Of a stretch of 64,000 bases of DNA, positions 1 to 12,100 are shown one piece after another. Each line of letters starts with the position of its first letter. The stretch's first letter is position 1. The DNA lies in assembly GCA_037893245.1 (NCBI GenBank), contig JBAIAA010000743.1, positions 558,001-622,000 of the forward strand, given 5' to 3'. The notes beneath the pieces were generated by a model. The model did not search any database. It saw only the letters and a program-made list of their open reading frames with translations, and was not told the DNA's origin. Origin of the DNA: Crossaster papposus (Eukaryota > Echinodermata > Asteroidea > Velatida > Solasteridae). The position numbers and the translations under genes are program-made.

Positions 1-185
1 AAACACATACACACAGGCCAGGACTTTAGCGTAGCTCATTACAATGACTCGACTCACACCCACTAATATTCGCATACATACAGGCCAGGACGTTAGCATA
101 GCAGTTTGTCTTATTTTCAGAGCCACAGTTGCTGGATGTAATGCTTCTTTAGGCAAAGTCTAAAAGGAATTGAAAAAAACACCAT

Positions 186-427
186 TTAACCAGTTCGCGC
201 CGGATGACGTATATAAACGCAAAAATTTCCCCAAATTCAAAACGCATGACGAATAAACACGCCAAGTTCAAGTTCGGAAATGTATGTCAGCAGCGCGCAA
301 GGCCGGAAATGCGTGGGTGTGCTACCCAGCACTATCGGCCTGAACACGCTTCGGATCGAGTTTCGTTAAAAATAATCCCGCCCGTCGGCTCGGCGATGTT
401 AAAATAATCCCGGCGCGAACTGGTTAA
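186..427 (+). mobile_element. R1 MITE, TTAA-flanked (piggyBac-like)
   Basis: About 242 bp. Starts TTAACCAGTTCGCGCCGG and ends with its inverse CCGGCGCGAACTGGTTAA. The outer TTAA pair is the target duplication typical of piggyBac elements. No transposase, so non-autonomous. Confidence 0.85.
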
Positions 428-769
428 AGAACTTTAAAACTCCACATTGTTAGGGGCGAAGTGCCCGAGGAGACCTAGCCAGAGTGGGACGTAGCATAAG
501 GGGGCCGCAGAGTGGGAGGGGAGGAGCTCAGATTTTACTTTTTTGTCAATTGGCCAATATTTGACTTTTTAAATTGTAGGGGGTCAGCCTTGCGTTTTTA
601 TCAAAATTGGCTAAAATTTGAGTTTTGAGAAAAATGAATAATTGTAAGGGTTAAGCTTTGCTTTTTTGGTCAAAAAATTACTCGTAATGGTATGGGTTTA
701 ACCTGGGAAAAACAGCAATCAGCTCTAAAATGAAGTAATAAACAAGCAGCACTGACTCACTATTCAAAT

Positions 770-3092
770 GTTTTATTAAAGACATTTTCAACACTTTGAA
801 ATGGACGGAACTGGATTTTCATTATGGACGGTATTAATGTTTATTGTAGTGCAGATATTAAACTATTTTGAACTTGTAACAATACAGTGAAAGTACAGTT
901 TTTAAGCAGAACTATAAGTACATTGTAGTGGCGGATCTGGGGGGGGGGGGGGGGGGGGGTGTTGAAATTGTATAAGTACTACTAACATAACGTTTTCCCC
1001 TAAATAACATCTCAGAAATTCTAACTTGAGTTCTAATTTCTTGCGGATTACAGAAAGGCATGCATGTAATCCTAAACTTGCCTTAGAGTTTAGGCCGAAG
1101 CATTTGTAATGCCCTGGCCCTCCCACCTGATTGTGTAGGCATTGCTCAAATATCACCCCCCTTTTTGGGCTCAAAGCTAGATCCGCCAGTACATTGTATG
1201 TAAGAATTACAAACAAGATTAAAAATTTAAAAGTATAATTATCTTTATCTAGAACTCTGAATGTACCTTGACTAAATGTTTCGAAAGGATACAATGCCAA
1301 ATAGTCGCAAGAATCTCCATGTTAATGCAACTACCAATTTTAAGATCCGAGTAAGGAAATGACAAGCTGTGGAATGGTATTTTAAAAACAAATATATTGT
1401 GTTTTTACTGAATGAATTGAATGAATTGAAGAAAAAAATAATAACGACCAAGGAGACATAGTTTTGCCCTATTAATATATTGTACAGGATTCATATTTTT
1501 ACAGATTGCAGAACAGCCCATAACAATTAACGTGTCTGTTATTTCTGGCTTTTGTCTTTAAATGTATACATTTATTGAAGTTTTTAAAAACTTTGCAACG
1601 CACAGAAACATTTTACCAAGAACATGAATTAAATCGTAAAGGGTAGGATTTTCTTAAAGAAAAACAATTTAAATATAATGCACTTGTCAATATGACATGT
1701 AAGGTGAAAGTAAAAATGTTCGCATCAACATTAAGTACCTCTACACATTACCCTGAAGGTGAATCTAATAAACGCTAATAGCTGTGCTGAGTGTAGGTAA
1801 AAATATAAACAACAATTCAACTTTAAATACATTTTCATTCATTGAAGCTGCAGAAATATTAAATCTATGGTAATAATTGAGAATAACTATCTACTCTAAA
1901 AAAACAAAATACTTATATATATTGCAATTGGTGTAATAAAGTAGAATTGAACTTTCGCCGTCATTTGCATAATTTTTAAGAAACATTGAAAATTCCTTAT
2001 GTGAGGAAGTAAAGGTATGTACTAAAAAAGCAGATCCTGTCAAAATCAAACACCACGTTTGGTTGCATACGTACCTCCAGAATCAGAGTCCAACAGTTTG
2101 TGCTAGAATTTGCAAGGATGGGTATGGTTCCTAAAAAATTACAGTAGGGAGTTAGGGTTAAATAACATCTACTGATCGAGAAACTAAATTATAATGATTG
2201 GTTATGCTTGACTATAATTCAAACCCTATACAGATCTCCATTACCAACAAAAAACCTAAATGTTTTAGCAAAAATATATATATATAGAGTACAATTTACT
2301 TGGAACATGAAATCCCCATCTCGCACTGCAATTATAAGTTCCTAACTTCAACAAATTTATCATCATTATTCCAAAACATCTTCTGATTTCTTCCAAAAAT
2401 ATACAAAAATAACATCTTGGTTTAAATACATGTATATTTGTTCTTCAAATGACAATAAAATTCTCAGACTTTAATTAAATAGCAAACAATTATGATATTA
2501 TATAGGCCTAAAAACCTGGTACGTTTAAATGTCGAGTATCCAAAATTACAGTGATCTTGCTCTACTCTTCTAAACAAAAATTAGCTATATACATTGTATA
2601 TTGATGATGTCATCCAATGTTTTGTTACAGTTTTCAGTGGTGGCTCACCGCTTGACTTTTGCGTGCTAATTTTTTATCGCCATTTTTTTTACCACAGAAA
2701 ACACTAAAATGTGCAGTTTTAACACCATCAGTCGGAAAAGACTAGGGAAGATGATGTACTGTGCAGGGGACATTCTTTAGAAGTCAAAAAATGCGCATGG
2801 CAAATGCTAGTGTAAAGTAGTTATTTGTATACGAGCCACGGCGGTGACCCTCACTTCCCCCCATAATGCACTGCTGTATGGGGGGCTACTGGAACATATA
2901 GGGCTATTTGAATATAGTAAGAATTACAGAATTAGTCTTTGTTCAGTTTGCTAAAAATATAATCTCAGAGTTTAAGGCCAAGTCATAATCACCAATATAT
3001 TAATCAGATAAACTTTGTAAAATTGTTTAAAAGACTCCTTTTGTTGGACTGAATGACGACACATCCACCGTCTGATTCTCTGTCCACTTCTC
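770..3092 (-). other. Possible 3' UTR of the kinesin gene
   Basis: AT-rich stretch with no convincing ORF, downstream of the inferred stop. Minus-strand AATAAA-type hexamers occur around 771-777 and 1571-1576. A G20 run lies at 940-959. Extent is a guess based on lack of other features. Confidence 0.3.
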
Positions 3093-3173
3093 TCACATGA
3101 TGGTACAGGCTTTGCTGCCCCCTTGAGGTTTCGTGTCGCTGTTGGTCTGTACCACCTGGGCTCCGTTCACCGC
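3093..3173 (-). CDS. Probable terminal kinesin exon 26, ends in CaaX box
   Basis: Encodes [16 protein letters not shown] and a final SKACTIM before TGA. The acceptor is GGAAG, preceded by a long pyrimidine stretch with no earlier AG. It fits exon 25 in phase 0 and continues a hydrophilic tail. CTIM matches a CaaX prenylation signal (Cys-aliphatic-aliphatic-Met). It is separated from exon 25 by 7.4 kb, so it could belong to another gene or an alternative transcript. Inferred, not proven. Confidence 0.5.
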   Translation of the reverse strand, partial: AVNGAQVVQTNSDTKPQGGSKACTIM

Positions 3174-6100
3174 CTTCCGTAGTTGTATGGCCAGCAGGGG
3201 ACAAAAACAGAGGAAAAGAGTGTAAGAACAACAGCACGGTACACTTCTTATTATGCTTAGGGTGTGTGTATCTAGGTAAACCTGCTGTATGTTTGACTGC
3301 ATTTTGTTGATCCCATCGCTTGGCACAGATAACGTTCAATCATCAATGTTTCAACTGATAATGTAGTAACTTTTGTTACATTATCGGTTAGGACCTAAAG
3401 TCATGGTAGTAAATTTCCCTACGTTGTTACATTATCGTTTTAGTGATACAGTATCAGTCAATTTGTGCGACTATCGGTTAGTGATACACTATTCGTTATT
3501 TACTACCAGGGATGTAGTCGAGTCCCTGCAAGTCCATCACAAGCTATTCCAATCAGCTTTGACAAAAGCATTCCTTTGTCAATGTTCATCCAGTTACTTG
3601 TGACTGCCTTCATGAAGGGACTTATGACTGGCTTCACAAACGGACTTGCAGGGGATCGACTACAACCCATCCAAATGCATACACTGGCCAGTAATTGACC
3701 TGAGGGGTGTTTTATGTGTGTATTTTTCAAATTCAAAGTATTTTTGACATTGCTTGCCAGTTCTGAAAAGACTGCTGAGCTGAGCAAAACAAAGCCCTGA
3801 AACCATAATCTTACAGCTTCATAACTGTTTTCTTTTACACTTTAGTTTGCAAACGACAGTTTGTTTTGAAAAAAACAAAAAAAAACAGAGCAAAGCCACA
3901 TGAAAACAAAACAGGGAAATGTCGAGAACCAAACACAGTCTAACTTACTGGCAGGCTTACCACAGTATACCCCTCTCACAATTATTGTTCATACAAAGTA
4001 TCTAGGATAAGTTGCAGACTAGTTGATCTGCAGTAGGCCCATTTATACACATTGTTATTGGAATGATCCAAAAATAATTTCACCTTCATGAAGTTATACG
4101 TTGGTAAAGCAATGCTGAGAATTCCACTGCAGGAAGATTACCCAACATTGTTCAGAGTCCTACAACTAAATGAGCTTATTGCAGATACATTGGTCAGCAA
4201 CTAATCCTGGACAGTTTAGAGTGATTCCTAAAGCCCCAGTCCTACTAGGAGATATGACAACTCATGACCAGGCTGCGACTAGAAATCGCAGGCAATCTTA
4301 AAAAAGTCTTAGGTGGTCGTGAGTAGTCTTGGATATTCGCACGACCGAAATCTGTCACAGAGTAGTTCTTGAAACCTGGCTACATCTTGTCACAGCTGGC
4401 CTAGTTTTCATTTGATGTGCGACGGTCAAGTGATGCTAGTGGGACAGAGAGTCACTACCAGTCACTGCCAGTCGGCACCTGTCACACGATTGGTCGTAGC
4501 CAGTCGTGCGACGTACAGGACCTTACCACTCGCACATACATGTATTCCTGGGTAGTCGTGCGATCAGTCGGCAACAAGTCTTCCACAGGTCACATGACTG
4601 GTCTTACGATGTGACTGCTAGGCTCAAATCTTAGGAAATATCCTTGACTACCCACAACCGGACTTGGTCGCGGGAAATCTCAGGTCCTAGTGGAACTGGG
4701 GCCTAAGGCAATACACCTTTTAACTCATGACAAAGAAACATGGAGTTAGTGCCAAATAAACCAGCCAGCAACTTATCTTTCATTTTCTGCATGTCAAATG
4801 TACAGTGCAACAGATAGCATTATGTCAAAGGGTTAGCTTTCCGGACAATTAAATTGTGTAAACAACATGGTCACATTCACCTGGGGCCAATGTTATTGAT
4901 CTGCTAAGCCAAAAATTGCTTATCACAAAAACACTTTCTAAGTAAAAACAGGTTACCGGACAAAACATGATGTGCTTTTCATCATGCCAAGCACAAAATC
5001 AGTCACAAACAAATTACCAATTTAATTTTGTAAGCCTGTTTTTGCAAAGGAAGAATTTTCATGCTTAGCACATTTGTGTGCCTAGCAGCTTCAAAAATTG
5101 GCCCCAGGACTTGTAGGGCCAAACAAAAAGCAGTTAAGGTTGCTATAGGATAAAGCATGAGGAATCTAAGACTACTTTGAAGCATGTTATGAATTATAAA
5201 ATCAGTTAAAAGGATTACTTCAGGTCAAATTTCCATCTGCGTTTGATTGCTTTTGGTGGAGTTGTTCTCCATCTTTCCCCCGAAAGCTTTAATAACCTCA
5301 ACTTTTTGTAAAATTAGGTTTTCAAATACTTTGTAATACTTTTGCAAATATATCCCCACAAATTAGAATGAACAATCAATGAATACATCTTCCCAAATTA
5401 CTAAAACAAAATTGTTGTCCAATTGGTATAGAATGTCTGCGAATATTACCAAAAGAAGATTTTCAATGGAGACCCTGTAGTCCAAATAAAGAGCATGATC
5501 AATTAGAATTGGAGCCTTCAAATTTAATGATGGCACGATAGGGATGAAACTGAATGACATCTGGTGGTATTTTGATGTAACTGCATGAGTGAATTGTGTA
5601 AGGTGTACATTTGCTAACACATTTTACTTAACTAATATAAAATTTTTTAAGGCAACACAGCAATCTTGTGCATTTAATGGATGTGTGATATGTATGCGAT
5701 TATTTAAAACATGTTTGCTATCAATGAAAACTTGGAGAAACTGACGCATCAACCAAATTGCTCAAACAGAACAATTCTAACCTTGTACAAAACTAGTGCA
5801 AAATTGTGCAACGTCAAGAGCATAGACTTTAAGACTACTACATTATTTCTCCATATTTCCAGTGAATCTTAAAATGATGGTTGTGTGAGTGGTGTAGTGG
5901 CAAACTGAGTGGTACAACATTTATAATGATTTTACGGGACACGCTGTAAATATAATTTCAAAGTTGTCATTTGCACAAAATTTGAACAGTTTGAGGGTTA
6001 TTATTATTTTTCTTAGGGTGCTGTTGTGCAAGGGTTGGTATTTTTTTTTTATATTTATTTTTTTTTTTGGGGGGGGGGGGGGTGCTGGGGGTGTGCTGGG

Positions 6101-9100
6101 TTGTGGTTAGTGGGAGGGAGAGGATAGAAGAGACATTCACTGGTCAAAACCCCTCCCCGTCCCCTAATTTAGGAGTGAACGGAGATAAACTGAGAAAGTG
6201 GCTTACCCCAAAAATTATAAAATAAAATAACCAATAAATCAAAAACAACCAAAAGTTCTCATTTTCACATCGCGATCTTTTCATGCCTTTGGAGGGAGCT
6301 GTCTCGTATGAAACAGGGAAATGGTCTCAGGATTTACAGGGAAATGTTATACAAATGTTCAGATTAGTGATTTTGTTTCAATAATGACTATGTTTAAAGC
6401 ACCAAAAAAAGTCTTACAAACTTATTTTATAATTGCACACAAACAGTGTTACAAAAATTGAATTTACTGCCAAAACTCTGCCGTTGTGTCAAAGAACAAA
6501 TGTGTCAGATAATGCATCATTGGATCTGATAAATACATGGCCATCTGAATCAAAGACTGAACATCTATCTATTCAGCTAGCTATAGTTTGCCACCAGATT
6601 TCAAAAATGTTATTATTTCCCATAAACCAGCAAGATTCCTGTAGCAGGTTTGTATATGGCGGCAAGCTGGCAAGACGTTCCAAATACATGTACCTTGCAA
6701 ACAAGGAAACAAATTCTGTTAAAACAGGGCCAAGTTAACGCATCCCAACGCTTCAATGGTCATTTTAACAGACTGATTGTCATTTCCCAGCAGATGTTAA
6801 GCATGGTTCACACTTTACATGAACTTGTACAGTGAGGGGAAAAAAATCGTCAACAAAACCAAGAAGTTAAACCCGAGTGCGCTGCGTATTTTACAGAACA
6901 GAGTGATTTTTGTTTTGACAAAGTATAACCAAGTACACTGCACTGACCCGGTACATATTTTTGTTTTCACAAAGTAACATCCATTTTATTTCACCAGTTT
7001 AAATGTTTTTATTAACATTTTCTGTAACCCTACAAGAATACGGATTAATTACATTCGTGTCAAACTGTTCAGAATGGTTTTTATCCAAATTGTATTTCCA
7101 TAACATTGTTGTAACTTTGTGAAAACGAAAATCGTTCCCGCCAGTTTCTGATGTGCGAGCGCACACTTGAAGGTTACTTATTGAAACCAAAATTTGTCAC
7201 GTAGCGGTTTTCACGAGGTAACGCTGGATTGAACTTGGGTGTGACTTCGTGGTGTTGGTGACGAAATTATTATTAACTTTCTTCACTTTCGCCGTGAACA
7301 TGAAGAATGTTGAGTTAGTTGATGAAAACAAAACGATGCAATGGAAAATGAGAATATGATCAGAAGAGCTGCCAGGCACTGATGATAGAATTGGTGAGTT
7401 GACCTGTTATTAATATCTAGGAAGCTTTTAATCCATCTACCAAATAAATTTAACAGAAGTTGACATTACTATGATACTACATAATACATGTGTATGATGG
7501 AAGACTATTGGAGGAGGGGGAACTATTGTTATAGAGATCGCATATTAAACGCCGTTATTAATGAAAATGGTCTATACCCATGCATTTGACAATAATTATT
7601 AAGATTTTTATTTTGCTCCACCTGTTTCTATGGAAATGGCTAGTACTACATGACAGAGCAGACTTGTGATTTTTCTCCGGTGACTTTTTCGTGGATTTGC
7701 CTCATCTAGGGGAAAGAAAATAAAGTAGGAGAATAAGGAAAAAGAATTGGTTAGAGTGGATCCTGGGACGCATTGTCATTTTGGTGTTCCTTATTATTAA
7801 TCAAAAGCCGTTTCTGACATCACAACTGCGGCCTGTAACAATTGTTCAATGTGCTAAAAACGCATGAACGAGAATTGTTTGTCACACACGCTAGGCCTAA
7901 CGTTAAGTAGCAGACGACACATTCTCTTTTCTGTTTCAACGAGTTTGAAGTTGTAATAGATCGGGGCGGACATCCGGGAACCTTAACAATAACGCGTCAT
8001 AATACGTACACCGCGCCGATGAAAACGATAATCGCGCGTGCAGTCTTGTATGCTTCAGTGCAGTGTCGGCGCGCTGACCTGTGACGTATGTCCGCGGTGA
8101 TCAATACATCGGCGTATTTTCACCATTTGCTCTGCATGACTAGATTTTCAATAGTATATTTTTCAAACTCGACCACTAAAATGTTGTTAAGAAAAATTGG
8201 TGTTTGGGAGGTTTCGCAACATGTTTATCTTTCCGCCAACCTACCCCAAACCTCGGTTCCACTTTTGTCAAAACAGTCACGTGATTATAGCACTACCGAG
8301 GTCGTTAAAATGCTTGACCAACAAATCAAAACTTGTTTTTTGTTAGACTGCCAGAATATACCCCTGGATACAACTATGCTGTAACAGCTATATAACAACA
8401 GGGACTTGTTCTCTCAAAACCTGGTAAAAATGCCAACAAAATAACAAGATGTTGACCGTTTGACACACGTCAAAACTAACACATCAAAAGCTGAAAGAAC
8501 TTGTCATTCTTTTCAAACATTTAATTGCTATTAAAAAATAAATTGCTTTGGATTAAAAAGTCCAATAACAAGTGTGTAACACATCGCAACAATAAAAAAA
8601 GAGCATGTTCTTAACCAGTTCGCGCCGGATGACGTATATAAATGCAAAGTTTTCCCCGGATTCAAAACAGATGACGCATAAACACGCCACGAGAAAGGCC
8701 GGAAATGCGTGGGTGTGCTTCCCGCCACTATCGGCCTTAACCCGCTTCGGATCGAGTTTCGTTAAAACTAATCCCTCGGCTCGGTGATGTGAAAATAATC
8801 CCGGCGCGAACTGGTTAAGGAGATTTATAAGTTGTCAAAATTGGAAGCTTATTGATGTTGGTCAGATATTCCAATCAGCTCCTGTGGGAGGAAAAATAAA
8901 GGTTAATACACAAAGGGGGCAGGTTGGGGCATACATTATATGTTTAGTTTTTGGTTGTGAATACAAATTTACACAAGTGCTAATACTGCCTTTTTTTGTC
9001 GAGATACATGTCAAATTTAAATTGTTAAATGTTAATTTAAAATGTTAATTGTTAAAAACGATGACCGCTTTGTGGTTTTGGGATCTTGAACTTTTTAATT

Positions 9101-12100
9101 TTAAGATGTAATATTACAAGCTAAGATGGTGTGTAATTATTTCATTTTTTTTTAGGTGGGGAGCTGGAGGTAGAGTGCATGTCATATAAGCATTTAGCCA
9201 GGGGAAATACTGCCATTCTGATTTCTGTCACATATATTATCATTTTATTTTTCAAAAGCTTTTTAATTAGGTGTTTTAAAAACCCCCAAACCTAGTTTGA
9301 GTTCACACAGAATTTTTTTGTTTTCCGTAAAATGTGTAGACCACATAATTAATACGCATCAGATCTGGAGTGATTCTGTCTTTTCAAAATAGATATTGGT
9401 ACTTTAATTTGGGTTTCTTAGTTGCTGAAAACATGTGAGCTGCTTGAATATGAGTTAAATATGAAATAAATCTGTTGTTCAACAATCTCATTTCCCCCAT
9501 AATCCCAGGATTGTGATTAGTTTCCAATCCCTTTGGTAACATTGTGTCTCTCTGTATTTTTGTTTATTCTGGTTTTGTTTCAGTATTTTTGATGTACTAA
9601 AATGTGTCAATGCAAGAATGGCCAAATAACTTTGAGTAAAAATGAAGTTAAATCGGGGATAAAAGCAGCAATTTAGAAAAAGTTTGAAAATTGATAAAAT
9701 GTCTAAAAGATGTATATTTGTGTACAAACAACGTCTTTCTCCGAGATTCTCTGAAAAATCGCACGCCTAAATGATGAGGTTATTATTGTGCTAGTCTAAT
9801 AGTAACGGCCATCTTCAACAATATATTGCCTGAACAAGTTAATTTAGAACCCAAGGCAGCCTTTGATGAAATTATACAGACAACTGTAGAATCTGCAAAA
9901 AACTACACCTTTACGATAAATGGAACTATGAAACCAGCATGATTGCTTCAGCGAATGATTTATTTCTAACCGATCATGCTCGATAACTGGACAAAAAGAG
10001 TCATGCACAACAGAGAAAAAAACACCCAAGAACACAGATCAACAGTGGGTGTATTCAAAACCCTGTTCTTGTGTTGAATGAACAGGGGCCAAATTCATAG
10101 AGCTGTTAAGCACACAAATTTGCTTAGCATGAACATTCTTCCTTGTCAAAAAAGTGTTACAAACCAAATTTTTAGGTAACAAATTGTTTCCGAGTTATAT
10201 TCAGTTGGTTTTTGCTTAGCATGAAATGCACATGGAGTTTTGGCTGGCAACCCGTAATTGTTGAGCAAGACTTTTTGGTGCTAAGAAAATTTGTGTGCTT
10301 AGCAGCTCTATGAAATTGGCCTCAGGGTTCCATATGACGACAATCAACATTAAGATTCTTTTTTTTTCGTTGAGTGTTTTTATTCGGGGCTGCCCTCTTG
10401 AATTTTTGCCTGCACGCACTTTGGCGTTTGTAATCGGCAACACCGTTCGCGGGCCACTCGAATACACCCAATGTGTCTGCATGAATATGTGAACAGATGC
10501 TAGCCAGGATTTTTGAAAAGAAAGAACAAATGGGCAAATAAAACACACATGAAAGTATGCACACTGCTGGGAAATGAACAGTCAGTTTGGTTTGCTTTTA
10601 AGCTAGGTCTTACATCCTGACTGCCTTTGCTACTAGGCACCTCTACCCTCACTGGGGTCTCCCCGTTAGTTGCTGGCACCGGTTTGGGCTCCTCGACATT
10701 GCGGGGAGGCGGCGTGGCCTCGTCTTTCTGTTTAGGAGCGGGTTCAGGCTCCTCTCTGATTGGTTGATTGGGCCTTGCCGCCGCCGTCGCGTCCTCGAGT
10801 TCAAAACTGAACACGCTGACGGAATCCTCCTGATAACATTTTTAGTTATTTACAACAAAAATGGACGGACATGAAAGTGTGTTCCACAAAGGTGCCTAGT
10901 TGGTTTTACTTCTCTGATAATATTTGGTAGAACTCCGACCTAAACACTTTAAACTTGTAAAATGCATGCCTCATTTCTACTGTATGTGTGGAAGTCTGCA
11001 GGTTGGGGGTTCGAGCCCAGCCTGGGCTAGGACACTTCCACACATAATATGGGTAGAGGCATTATTAATGCCTTGCAGTGGACTAGTTACCCATCCCAAC
11101 TCTAATCATTGTCTGACAAGATCCAAATATTTTGTTTCAGTGTAAGGGGCTGGTTCTTTCACACTTTCCTCTAGTAGCCCACACCTCATGTGGCCGATTT
11201 GCATTGACAAAATACATAAATAACAAAGATGTAAACTTTAGCGAACTTGTTCATATTAAAATGTAGGGAATTAAAAGAATATCCATTTTTTTTTCTTTTT
11301 GCCACTTTGTAAATGATAATGACAAATGAATGGTTATGACTGATGACAAAAAATGATTTTGCATCTTTCACAATGCCCCTCTTGTCTAGTCTTGTCAGGA
11401 GGGGCTGGCTTCTTACGTTGGATTCGCCATTTTGTGTTTCCTTGACCTGTTTGTGTGCTTGTATCATCTGCTCACAGGAAAAGAGAAAACAGCTAGGGCT
11501 TAAGTGGGGTGACAGACCCATAGTCAACATTTTAAAATGAGTTCGAAAAAAATTGTATCCCTTTTACATTCACTAAGACTATGTACACTGCAAAGCTTTG
11601 GACATTTTTAACTTTCATGCCTTTCAATGAATTACAGCTGTCATTCTTAAAAGTCAATAAGTTTTAGTGTGCACAATTGCCACTGCAGACGTATCATGAT
11701 TGCACAAGATGCAGGATAACTAGACGCAGGATTTGTTTTCATGAACCTCGATTCGAGATGGGTTCAGACCAGCATCTGTGGGTAGCACACCCTTATATTT
11801 TCGGCCTCGTTCGCTGCAAGCCGGTCACTGACAGATGTTTCTGACCTTGCTCGGTGTTTATTCGTTTTTATTTCCGGAAAACCTATCTGTATGTACATGT
11901 ACATGTACATCATCATTCGACGCAAACTAGTTAGGTCCGACACACAGGGATATCAAGAAGAGAAAGCAATCGGCTCATTGAGGTCTTACTTTGTTGAGCA
12001 TGTGCACCCTCGTCTTGAGTTTGTTCCCGGTGCTGAAGGCTACTGCCGAGACTGAGCGGAAGAATGGATCAAACTGCTGTTCCTCTACTGGCTTCTCCTC

